Below are positions 1 through 6,251 of a stretch of DNA of 21,344 bases, in pieces. The stretch's first letter is position 1. Every line of letters starts with the position of its first letter. Origin of the DNA: CAZWBR01 sp964404205 (GTDB lineage: Bacteria > Bacteroidota > Bacteroidia > Bacteroidales > Prolixibacteraceae); the NCBI GenBank assembly GCA_964404205.1, contig CAYOJD010000052.1, positions 1-21,344 on the forward strand, written 5' to 3'. Position numbers and translations under genes: made by a program. A model generated the notes under the pieces. That model made no database searches and was not told the origin of the DNA. It saw only the letters and a list, made by a program, of their open reading frames with translations.

Positions 1-135
1 GAGCATGTCGCGCGTGCCGATGGGCAGCGACGGCGGCGCCATGGCGCTCGACCCGCAGGTCGCGTTCAAGATGGTCTTCGTCATGCAGGGCGTCAGCGCC
101 GACCTGCTCGCCACCCTGTATGGCTTCACCCGCGA
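1..135 (+). other. Foreign high-GC fragment of an acetyl-CoA acyltransferase (thiolase) fused to the left end
   Basis: The first ~40 codons do not belong to the gene they run into. They read as the thiolase-family stretch SMSRVPMGSDGGA followed by a QGVSADLLAT-like segment, which is the middle of acetyl-CoA C-acyltransferases (FadA/FadI/PhaA type). By count, bases 1-120 are about 69% G+C, with nearly every third codon position G or C; bases 181-240 are 47%. The switch falls at about 115-140, inside YGFTREQ, a peptide that plausibly occurs in both families, so a short shared sequence may have joined them. The upstream codon AGC (bases 2-4) also fits the thiolase frame. I infer an assembly or amplification chimera rather than a true gene fusion. 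Confidence 0.8.
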
Positions 136-901
136 ACAGATGTTCGAAGGTTACCGAATCCTGCGCGACAAAGGGGTAAAACGGTTTGGTATCCACACCA
201 TGGTAGCATCGAATGAGCTTGACCCTGACTATTTTGTCGAAACTGCCCATATATTATTCGAACGGATTGTTGAAATCAACCATGAACTGCGGATCCGATT
301 CGACTTTGCCAATTTGGGTGGTGGAATTGGTATCCCGTATAAGCCAGATCAAAAGGCAGTTGACCTCGACCGAATGAGCAAAGGCATTCATAAATTATAC
401 AATGAACTGATTGAAGCCAACGGGCTGGCTCCGCTGAACATTTACTTTGAGTCGGGACGTGCCATTACCGGCCCTTATGGTTATCTGGTTTCTAAAGTAC
501 TCCATATCAAAAGCACCTATAAAAAATACGCCGGGCTCGACTCGTGCATGTCGAATCTGATGCGTCCTGCATTGTATGGCTCGTATCACCATATTACCAT
601 TCCCGGCAAGGAAGAATCGGCAACTAAAATCATGTACGACGTTACCGGTTCGCTTTGCGAGAACAACGATAAATTTGCCATCAACAGGGTATTGCCCAAA
701 CTGGCACCTGGCGACACCGTAGTGATTCACGATGCCGGTGCGCATGGCCACGCCATGGGTTTCAACTACAACGGTAAACTGCGTTCGGCCGAGTTGCTGC
801 TACGCGAGAATGGCGAGGTAGTGCAAATCCGCAGGGCCGAAACGCTTAATGATTACTTTGCAACACTTGATTTTGATGGGATTGCCCCTTTTGAAGTCTA
901 A
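5..901 (+). CDS. lysA: Diaminopimelate decarboxylase, C-terminal part (5' end replaced by foreign sequence)
   Basis: From about base 119 onward this is a group IV PLP-dependent decarboxylase that converts meso-diaminopimelate to L-lysine and CO2 in the cytosol, the last step of lysine synthesis. Visible family marks are FGIHTMVASNEL, the glycine-rich NLGGGIGIPY phosphate-binding loop, ESGRAITGPYGYL, GLDSCMSNLMRPALYGSYHH and the LCENNDKF segment carrying the active-site cysteine region. Only ~260 residues of a protein usually ~400 long are present. The N-terminal barrel strands, including the PLP lysine, are missing. The first ~40 codons are from a thiolase, so the ATG at 5 is not its real start. 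It ends 17 bases before tsaC and may share its transcript. Ornithine or arginine decarboxylase relatives are less likely from these motifs. Confidence 0.85.
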   Translation: MSRVPMGSDGGAMALDPQVAFKMVFVMQGVSADLLATLYGFTREQMFEGYRILRDKGVKRFGIHTMVASNELDPDYFVETAHILFERIVEINHELRIRFDFANLGGGIGIPYKPDQKAVDLDRMSKGIHKLYNELIEANGLAPLNIYFESGRAITGPYGYLVSKVLHIKSTYKKYAGLDSCMSNLMRPALYGSYHHITIPGKEESATKIMYDVTGSLCENNDKFAINRVLPKLAPGDTVVIHDAGAHGHAMGFNYNGKLRSAELLLRENGEVVQIRRAETLNDYFATLDFDGIAPFEV

Positions 902-918
902 TTGACAAACAGTTACCA

Positions 919-1488
919 ATGGAATTTTCGAACGATATCAGCAAAGCAATTGAAATATTGCGTACAGGCGGAATGATTCTCTACCCCACTGACACCATTT
1001 GGGGAATTGGCTGCGACGCCACCAATCCTGCGGCTGTCGAAAAAATATATCAGCTAAAAAAGCGTTCCGATGCCAAAAGCATGTTGGTATTGCTCGAAAA
1101 TCCCAATTTGCTTCACTCATACGTAGCCGAGGTTCCCGAAATTGCCTGGCAACTGATTGATGTGGCCGATAAACCAATGACCATCATTTACTCCGGTGCC
1201 AAAAACCTGGCTTCGAATCTGATCGCCGCAGACGGATCAATCGGGATACGGATCACTACCGAAAAATTTACCGAAGAGCTGATTCGTCGTTTCCGGAAGC
1301 CAATTGTTTCGACATCGGCCAACATTAGTGGAAACGATGCTCCGAAGAATTTCAGCGAGATAGACGATATCATCAAAAACAGTGTCGATTATGTGGTTGA
1401 GTATCGGCAAGACGATATGAACGAGGCTACTCCATCGAGCATCCTTAAGGTTGGAATTGGCGGCCAAATCGAAATCATCAGGAAATAA
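919..1488 (+). CDS. tsaC: L-threonylcarbamoyladenylate synthase (YrdC/Sua5 family)
   Basis: This 189-residue protein matches the YrdC-domain enzymes that make threonylcarbamoyl-AMP from threonine, bicarbonate and ATP. That is the first step of the t6A37 modification on tRNAs reading ANN codons. Visible marks are PTDTIWGIGCDA near residue 23, the basic KKRSDAKSM nucleotide-binding segment near 47-55, IGIRI, and STSANISG near 131-138. Its length equals a YrdC domain alone, so it lacks the C-terminal Sua5 domain. The paralogue YciO is an alternative; the KRSDAKSM segment and widespread occurrence favour TsaC. It starts 17 bases after the lysA stop, has no obvious promoter of its own, and ends just before a strong terminator. 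Confidence 0.85.
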   Translation: MEFSNDISKAIEILRTGGMILYPTDTIWGIGCDATNPAAVEKIYQLKKRSDAKSMLVLLENPNLLHSYVAEVPEIAWQLIDVADKPMTIIYSGAKNLASNLIAADGSIGIRITTEKFTEELIRRFRKPIVSTSANISGNDAPKNFSEIDDIIKNSVDYVVEYRQDDMNEATPSSILKVGIGGQIEIIRK

Positions 1489-1520
1489 AAAAGTCCGGCA
1501 GTAATGTCGGACTTTTTTTA
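1486..1520. terminator. Bidirectional intrinsic terminator between tsaC and the GIN-domain gene
   Basis: Arms AAGTCCG (1491-1497) and CGGACTT (1508-1514) enclose a 10-base loop. They are flanked by an A run on the left and a T run on the right, so the hairpin can end transcription from both converging genes. Confidence 0.85.
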
Positions 1521-1535
1521 TTTCGAACTAAACGC

Positions 1536-2243
1536 TTAACGTTCTTCGCGGACAGAACCGGAACCAGCAATCGTAGAATCGATAGCCGGGTTGCCTCGGT
1601 AGACTACATTGCCCGAACCGGCAATTTTAACTATCAGTTTTTCAGTTGCCTGAATATGACAGTTGCCTGAGCCTGCAATCTTCACATCTACATTTTTCGC
1701 CGCAAAATCAAAAGCTTTGATATTCCCCGAGCCGGAAATGACCCCGTTAAAATTGACACTTCCCTCTTTTCCTGCAAGAATAACATTCCCTGAACCCGAT
1801 AGCGTAGCCGATACTTTCTCAGCTTTTAAATCGTGAAGTTTAACAGAGCCGCTCCCACTTACGGCAATATCAATTATTGTGGCGTCGACACTTCCATCGC
1901 TGGAAATGTTTCCCGATCCGGATACAGACAAACCGTCGATCTGAGGCATCGTAACATAGACAATTACTTCGCCGGGGTTCCAATTGGTTTTGAAAAATGA
2001 TTCGTTGGGATACCGGATAACCAATTTGCGATCGCGAACTTCAGTAATCAGTTTTTCCAATGTGCTCTCTTTTCCTGTCACAGATACCGAAAAATTTTTG
2101 CCCTGCTTCACGAAGACATTGGCATCGTTGCGCAGCGAAACCTCGGTAAATGCAGACACTTCGCGGTTCTCACTCTTTTGTGCCCACGCATGTTGCCCGG
2201 CAAACACGAAGGCAAGAAACAGTAACCATACTTTTATTTTCAT
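1536..2243 (-). CDS. Exported GIN-domain protein (DUF2807, adhesin head-like)
   Basis: This 235-residue protein begins with a signal peptide (residues 1 to about 21, ending AWA before Gln). The rest is a single GIN/DUF2807 domain, seen as a ladder of SGSGN(I/V) turns about every 18-20 residues, typical of a right-handed parallel beta-helix. Such proteins are common in Bacteroidota and lie in the periplasm or on the outer surface; their molecular role is not established. There is no lipobox and no C-terminal sorting domain. It lies downstream of rimM on the same strand, with 70 bases and a perfect hairpin between them, so it is probably transcribed separately. I see no TAnnTTTG element in front of it. 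Confidence 0.8.
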   Translation of the reverse strand: MKIKVWLLFLAFVFAGQHAWAQKSENREVSAFTEVSLRNDANVFVKQGKNFSVSVTGKESTLEKLITEVRDRKLVIRYPNESFFKTNWNPGEVIVYVTMPQIDGLSVSGSGNISSDGSVDATIIDIAVSGSGSVKLHDLKAEKVSATLSGSGNVILAGKEGSVNFNGVISGSGNIKAFDFAAKNVDVKIAGSGNCHIQATEKLIVKIAGSGNVVYRGNPAIDSTIAGSGSVREER

Positions 2244-2275
2244 CCTGTTTGTTTTTTATAGTTTAAGTCAATGAC

Positions 2276-2299
2276 GTGCAACTCTTCGAAAAGTTGCAC
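2276..2299 (-). other. Perfect 8-bp inverted repeat between rimM and the GIN-domain gene
   Basis: GTGCAACT (2276-2283) pairs with AGTTGCAC (2292-2299) around an 8-base loop. It lies 14 bases after the rimM stop and 32 bases before the GIN gene start. No T run follows on the minus strand, so it is not a standard terminator. It could be an mRNA 3' stem, an operator or a leader hairpin. Confidence 0.5.
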
Positions 2300-2313
2300 C
2301 ATTGTCCTGAATA

Positions 2314-2853
2314 TTATTCGAGGTAGAGATCGATTAAACCTTCCGGAACATCGAGCCGTAGTATTTTTTGTGGCTCATCAATTTCATCAATAATACTGTC
2401 GGACAACGGGATAAGCACCTCTTTCGACTGATACAAGACAGTAATCACAATGTTTCCGGCATAGTCATCGATTTGCGATATTTTTCCGATCTCCCCCTTT
2501 GTTCGGTCAATCACCGTAAAATCGTTCAGGTACGACAGCGGCAAATCGCTATCTGCGAGGTCAATTGAATTGGCAGGTAAAAAAATGGGACAGCCATTTA
2601 GTTCGCGGGCCCTTTCCTGCGAATCCAACTCGTCGAATTGGACTATCGCACTTTCGGCTGTTTTGAACCGAAGCCCTTCGTCGCTAATAAAAAAGGGCAC
2701 CAATCCCCCGTCGATTTCGACGAAAAGGATATCGGCCTCTTCGAGCCACTCGTCATATTGCGGCACGAAAGAGATAGTCAGTTCGCCCTTCAGCCCGTGG
2801 GGTTTTAATACCTGACCAACAAGCGTAAAATCTTCTTTGTTAATTGGTTTCAT
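2314..2853 (-). CDS. rimM: Ribosome maturation factor RimM
   Basis: RimM is a 30S assembly factor that binds ribosomal protein S19 and helps mature the 3' domain of 16S rRNA. The 179-residue sequence has the expected N-terminal RimM beta-barrel beginning VGQVLKPHGLKGEL (residues ~12-25) and a C-terminal PRC-barrel (about 100-179) with YLNDFTVID, GEIGKISQI and VLIPLSDSIIDEID. The length is usual. It follows rpsP on the minus strand, the classic rpsP-rimM order, but trmD and rplS are not next to it. A hairpin and a -7-like element lie between rpsP and rimM, so expression may be partly uncoupled from S16. Confidence 0.93.
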   Translation of the reverse strand: MKPINKEDFTLVGQVLKPHGLKGELTISFVPQYDEWLEEADILFVEIDGGLVPFFISDEGLRFKTAESAIVQFDELDSQERARELNGCPIFLPANSIDLADSDLPLSYLNDFTVIDRTKGEIGKISQIDDYAGNIVITVLYQSKEVLIPLSDSIIDEIDEPQKILRLDVPEGLIDLYLE

Positions 2854-2878
2854 TTTACGGGAAACAATTGTTCTTTCA

Positions 2879-2886
2879 CAAATATA
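2879..2886 (-). promoter_or_regulatory. Possible -7 element (TATATTTG) for rimM
   Basis: On the minus strand this reads TATATTTG, matching the Bacteroidota TAnnTTTG -7 consensus, 25 bases before the rimM ATG. I see no TTTG at the -33 position, because the rpsP/rimM hairpin occupies it. Weak call. Confidence 0.3.
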
Positions 2887-2889
2887 AAC

Positions 2890-2926
2890 AAAAGGCGATG
2901 GTTCCCACCATCGCCTTCTTTTTTCC
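2890..2926. terminator. Hairpin between rpsP and rimM, terminator or attenuator
   Basis: Arms AAGGCGATGGT and ACCATCGCCTT pair perfectly over 11 bp around a 4-base loop. On the minus strand (the rpsP direction) the 3' side reads CCTTTTGTTTAT, an imperfect T tract. On the plus strand it is followed by CTTTTTT. Its place inside the rpsP-rimM unit suggests termination of most rpsP transcripts or attenuation into rimM. Confidence 0.7.
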
Positions 2927-2947
2927 TAACAGGAGCAATAAGATGAA

Positions 2948-3487
2948 TTATGCTTCAGTGTTTTCTTCTGTAGTTTCAGTCTCACCTGCTGGTTCTTCTT
3001 CTTTTGGAGCGAGTGCCTCAGCAGCAGCTGCTGCATTTTTCTTGGCAATCTCGGCCAAACGGCTCTCATTGATTTTAGCTTCAGCTTTCAGTTTAGCTTT
3101 TTTCTCATCGGCAGTCGCGGCTTTCAGGCTATCTTTCTTGGCCTGAATTTTGGCTTCTTTCGATGTGAGCCATGCCTGAAATCTTTTTTCAGCTTCAGCT
3201 TCGTCGAATGCTCCCTTTTTTACACCTTCCAACAAGTGTTTCTTCATCATCACACCTTTCACCGACAACAAAGTGCGGGTGGTGTCTGTAGGCTGTGCAC
3301 CCTTGAAGAGCCAGCTCAAGGCTTTCTCGAAGTCAAGATCGATGGTAGCAGGATTAGTGTTTGGATTGTATGAACCGATCCTTTCAATAAACCTACCATC
3401 TCGTGGTGCCCTGCTGTTTGCTACCACGATGTGGTAGTAGGCATGTTGTTTGCGGCCATGCCTTGCCAAGCGAATCTTTACTGGCAT
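2948..3487 (-). CDS. rpsP: 30S ribosomal protein S16
   Basis: S16 binds 16S rRNA in the body of the small subunit and is needed for its assembly. The N-terminal ~80 residues are canonical: MPVKIRLARHGRK, YYHIVVANSRAPRDGRFIERIG and YNP. The protein is 179 residues, about twice the length of E. coli S16. The extra C-terminal part (about 100-179) is rich in Lys, Ala and Glu and ends in an acidic tail, as is common for S16 in Bacteroidota. It is the first gene of the minus-strand unit rpsP-rimM. A good TATCTTTG element lies 41 bases upstream of the start. Confidence 0.95.
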   Translation of the reverse strand: MPVKIRLARHGRKQHAYYHIVVANSRAPRDGRFIERIGSYNPNTNPATIDLDFEKALSWLFKGAQPTDTTRTLLSVKGVMMKKHLLEGVKKGAFDEAEAEKRFQAWLTSKEAKIQAKKDSLKAATADEKKAKLKAEAKINESRLAEIAKKNAAAAAEALAPKEEEPAGETETTEENTEA

Positions 3488-3527
3488 AACAATTTACGTG
3501 TTAATTGATAAATTTTATTTTGCGGGG

Positions 3528-3535
3528 CAAAGATA
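3528..3535 (-). promoter_or_regulatory. Candidate -7 promoter element for rpsP
   Basis: The minus strand reads TATCTTTG, a full match to the Bacteroidota TAnnTTTG consensus. A T-rich block (TTTTTT) sits about 17-22 bases further upstream where the TTTG -33 element is expected. It lies 41 bases before the rpsP ATG. The rest of the gap 3488-3741 shows no other feature. Confidence 0.5.
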
Positions 3536-3741
3536 CACGTTTAATCCGGATAAAAAAGAATAGATTTGCATTTTATGACGATTTAATGTTCAGCATAAAA
3601 GCCTGGCAATAATTCCTTAACATTTTTTATATTCGAAGCAACTTTTTTAACTTCTGTATCGTCTTCCTTTATAGAGAATTTCTACCAAGGTTCTTTTTAT
3701 GTAATAACGATTCAGTCATCAGTAAACTATTAATTACCATT

Positions 3742-4428
3742 ATGAAGAAAACTACATTCCAATTTTTATTTATGTCGGCTTTAGCAGCACTGGTGTTAAG
3801 TGCGTGCAACAAAAAGGATGAAGGGAATACCGCCTATCCCGATGTTTATATCCAGTCTAAAACTGTAGGCACTACAACCGCATACAGTGTTTATCAGTGG
3901 GTATATTCTTACAACACAATGACTTCAGTAGAATCGACCGATCCTTACGGTTATAAGGAACTGCTCGACAATTATGAGGACAAAGGGCTTTCGTTCAGCG
4001 GTGAAACAGCCTACTCAACCGTTAAGCCTATTGGTGGCACCTATACTTTTGCGGTCACCTTTAAAAACGGAGAAGTTGTCAACTATACCAATTCCATTAC
4101 AGGAACTGTTATAGAGCCCGCCACCAATATCGTGATTGAGAAAAAAACGGACAATGGCACCTATGTGAAAGCCACATGGTCAAAAGTTACGGGTGCAACA
4201 GCTTACCAGATTGTTGCCAGAAAAGGATCCACCGAAGTGGTTAGAACCCCACTTTTCACTTTTAACGATGCCAGTACAACTCCAACTTTTGGCATGGATA
4301 TCAGTCTGTTTACCAACCAAATGCCTGGCACTTTTACGTTTGAAATTGTTGCATTAAAAATTGAAACAGGCGATGATTCAAAGTATGATGCAGTGAGTGT
4401 TGCAACTGTCGATTACGCGCTGAATTAA
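3742..4428 (+). CDS. Predicted lipoprotein A of a tandem paralogous pair, with a C-terminal fibronectin-III-like region
   Basis: I do not recognise a named family. The 228-residue protein starts with a lipoprotein signal ending LSAC, so Cys22 should be lipidated. The mature N-terminal half contains DVY, SVESTD, an alternating aromatic beta-rich stretch, and an IEPATN segment near residue 130. The last ~95 residues begin with a Trp-containing strand (KATWSKVTGATAYQIV) that resembles the first strands of a fibronectin type III or Ig-like fold. The next gene has the same plan and shares DVY, SVESTD, (I/D)PA.N and W..V.GA.AY, so the two are paralogues. There is no catalytic motif. It is probably an envelope-associated binding or structural protein, and it has its own terminator. 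Confidence 0.7.
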   Translation: MKKTTFQFLFMSALAALVLSACNKKDEGNTAYPDVYIQSKTVGTTTAYSVYQWVYSYNTMTSVESTDPYGYKELLDNYEDKGLSFSGETAYSTVKPIGGTYTFAVTFKNGEVVNYTNSITGTVIEPATNIVIEKKTDNGTYVKATWSKVTGATAYQIVARKGSTEVVRTPLFTFNDASTTPTFGMDISLFTNQMPGTFTFEIVALKIETGDDSKYDAVSVATVDYALN

Positions 4429-4448
4429 TACTACAAACAAATAACAGT

Positions 4449-4477
4449 AAAAGGTATCCGAATGGGTACCTTTTTTT
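4449..4477 (+). terminator. Intrinsic terminator after lipoprotein A
   Basis: AAAAGGTATCC pairs with GGGTACCTTTT around the loop GAAT (with one G-T pair) and is followed by a run of seven Ts. It separates the two lipoprotein genes into different transcripts. Confidence 0.85.
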
Positions 4478-4583
4478 ACTCAACCCTGAGGTTCAAATTT
4501 CACCCCGATTAACATGATCGGATTGGGAAAATTGTAACTTTACCCCATAAAATTGCAAACATCCTGAATCAAATCATCGCAGA

Positions 4584-5309
4584 ATGAAAAATGTAACTAT
4601 CAAAATGGCGTTACTTGTAATGGCCGTCATCACAATTCCGTCGGGTTGTTCCAAAACAGAATTTCAGGCCGAAGCTTTTGCCGATGTTTACACCAAAACA
4701 ACGCTGGTCAACGGCACTTATCAGGAAAGCGTCGTACAGGTAGTTTTTAGCAGCGCAACAATCTCATCTGTCGAATCGACTGACGGGAGTGGCAATTTCG
4801 TGCTCGACAACAGTTTCGGTAAAGGGAATGCATTCGTGAGTGAGTCACCCCGACCAATCGACGATACGAACTATTCGTATGTTGTCAATTTCGAGAACGG
4901 GAGCCAGCAGGAAATAACAGAAGCATCAACAGCTGCGATTATTGACCCGGCAGGCAATTGTGTAGCCAATCTGAATGGCGACAAGATAGAATTGAGTTGG
5001 AATGTTGTAAATGGTGCCGATGCTTACAGCGTTATCCTCAAACGAGCTGAATCAGGATCATCTGCTGAAACGATTGTCCCTCTGTTAATTTCAGGATATA
5101 TAACGGCAACAAGCTACCAGTTCCAGTACCAACCATTGCTCTTTGAACAAACAGGCGAAAATACGGTTACCCGATTCTATTTTGAGGTATATGCTTACCA
5201 GTTTGAGGATAAAGTCGATCCCAACGACAATACTTTGACCGTTCAGGATTTCACCAAATACAAGGCAGTCAGTGTTTCAGTTGTCGACTGGAACCCAGTG
5301 GCACCTTAA
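4584..5309 (+). CDS. Predicted lipoprotein B of a tandem paralogous pair, with a C-terminal fibronectin-III-like region
   Basis: This 241-residue protein has a lipoprotein signal ending PSGC (Cys22) and the same architecture as the upstream gene. An N-terminal beta-rich half carries DVYTKT, SSVESTD and IIDPAGN, and a C-terminal region opens with LSWNVVNGADAYSVIL. Identity to lipoprotein A looks modest and is concentrated in these blocks, so the duplication is old. It carries an insertion near the C-terminus (KVDPNDNTLTVQDF) absent from A. Both proteins end with a (A/S)VSV.(T/V)VD-like strand. The function is unknown. The neighbours (rpsP on one side, dnaE on the other) give no clue, since terminators isolate the gene on both sides. 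Confidence 0.7.
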   Translation: MKNVTIKMALLVMAVITIPSGCSKTEFQAEAFADVYTKTTLVNGTYQESVVQVVFSSATISSVESTDGSGNFVLDNSFGKGNAFVSESPRPIDDTNYSYVVNFENGSQQEITEASTAAIIDPAGNCVANLNGDKIELSWNVVNGADAYSVILKRAESGSSAETIVPLLISGYITATSYQFQYQPLLFEQTGENTVTRFYFEVYAYQFEDKVDPNDNTLTVQDFTKYKAVSVSVVDWNPVAP

Positions 5310-5325
5310 GATTTAATCGTGCAAC

Positions 5326-5363
5326 AACAAAGAAGGCATCTCCCGCGAGGTGCCTTCTTTGTT
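5326..5363 (+). terminator. Strong hairpin terminator after lipoprotein B
   Basis: AACAAAGAAGGCA (5326-5338) pairs with TGCCTTCTTTGTT (5351-5363), with extra inner pairs around a CCCGCG loop. The T-rich right arm acts as the terminator tract. Confidence 0.8.
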
Positions 5364-5404
5364 AAATTCCCCCTCCTTTTCGACCGATTGTTAATAAAAA
5401 CATT

Positions 5405-5434
5405 TTTGATAAAGTTTGGTTGTATCTATCTTTA
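5405..5434 (+). promoter_or_regulatory. Candidate dnaE promoter
   Basis: TTTG at 5405-5408 is followed after 18 bases by TATCTTTA at 5427-5434. This is one base off the Bacteroidota -33 TTTG / -7 TAnnTTTG pair, with near-usual spacing. It lies between the preceding terminator and the dnaE ATG at 5497. Confidence 0.5.
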
Positions 5435-5496
5435 TGGGGTAAGTAACCTGGTGCTTGCCTCCCACGTTAATACCTCAAAGTAAACGATTCAGCAAA

Positions 5497-6232
5497 ATGA
5501 TACCATTTACACATCTGCACGTGCACAGCCAATATTCGATTCTCGATGGCGCTGCAAGCATATCCGGACTGGTAAAAAAAGCCAAAATAGACGGTCAGGC
5601 TGCATTGGCCCTTACCGACCATGGTTCGATGTTCGGGATTAAAGAATTTTTCGACACTTGTAAGAAAAACGGCATCAAACCAATATTGGGCTGCGAAACC
5701 TATGTGGCCTCACGTGGTATTCATTTCAAAGACAAAAATGAAAAAGAAGACCGTTCGGGCGATCACCTGATTCTATTGGCCAAAAACGAGAAGGGATATC
5801 GCAATCTACTGAAATTAATAACATTAGCCAACACAGAAGGCTTTTATTACAAAGCCCGTATCGATAAGCAATTGTTGGAACGCTTCCACGAGGGTCTTAT
5901 TGTCTCCTCTGCCTGTCTGGGGGGCGAAATCCCGCAACTGATTATGAAAGGCGACACCAAAGGTGCTGACGAGGCCATTCAGTGGTACAAATCGATATTT
6001 GGCGATGATTATTACCTCGAAGTGCAGCGCCACAAAGCCGATGATCCGATTCTGCGGGCCGAAGTGTACGACAATCAAGTGATGGTCAATGCCAGAATAT
6101 TGGAGTTGGCCGCTAAACATGGTGTAAAGGTGATTGCAACCAATGACGTCCACTTTATCAACGAAGATCATGCCGAGGCCCATGCCCTTTTGATTTGTTT
6201 GAATACCGGCAAAGCTTGGGTCGATCCAACAA
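5497..6232 (+). CDS. dnaE: DNA polymerase III subunit alpha, N-terminal part (PHP domain), cut by an N gap
   Basis: This is the first 245 residues of the replicative polymerase. I chose ATG 5497 because translation there gives MIPFTHLHVHSQYS, the normal DnaE N-terminus; a TTG at 5455 would add 14 unrelated residues. The segment is the PHP domain. All its metal-site motifs look present: H8/H10, TDHG (D41, H42), E67, H90, Cys140 and NDVH (D217, H219). In E. coli DnaE this site is degenerate, whereas in species with an intact site it can act as a 3'-5' proofreading exonuclease. The frame breaks at ten Ns after WVDPT. Removing the Ns together with a 9-base duplication joins it in frame to the downstream part as one 1213-residue protein. 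Confidence 0.93.
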
Positions 6233-6242
6233 NNNNNNNNNN
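6233..6242. other. Ten-N assembly gap inside dnaE, spurious
   Basis: The sequence left of the Ns ends ATCCAACAA (6224-6232), and the sequence right of them begins with the same nine bases (6243-6251). Collapsing Ns plus one copy gives the peptide VDPTRMRYTRQEW, which reads smoothly through dnaE. The corrected gene is 3642 bases, an exact multiple of three. Confidence 0.9.
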
Positions 6243-6251
6243 ATCCAACAA

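Noticed and set aside
5..901. A true bifunctional thiolase-decarboxylase fusion or lateral transfer
   Set aside because: Both parts are internal fragments lacking required domains, and composition changes abruptly within a few codons. This fits an artefact better than a gene.
1621..1930. Possible repeat array from recurring glycine/serine codons in the GIN gene
   Set aside because: The periodicity comes from the SGSGN turns of the protein beta-helix. The DNA units are diverged and form no array.
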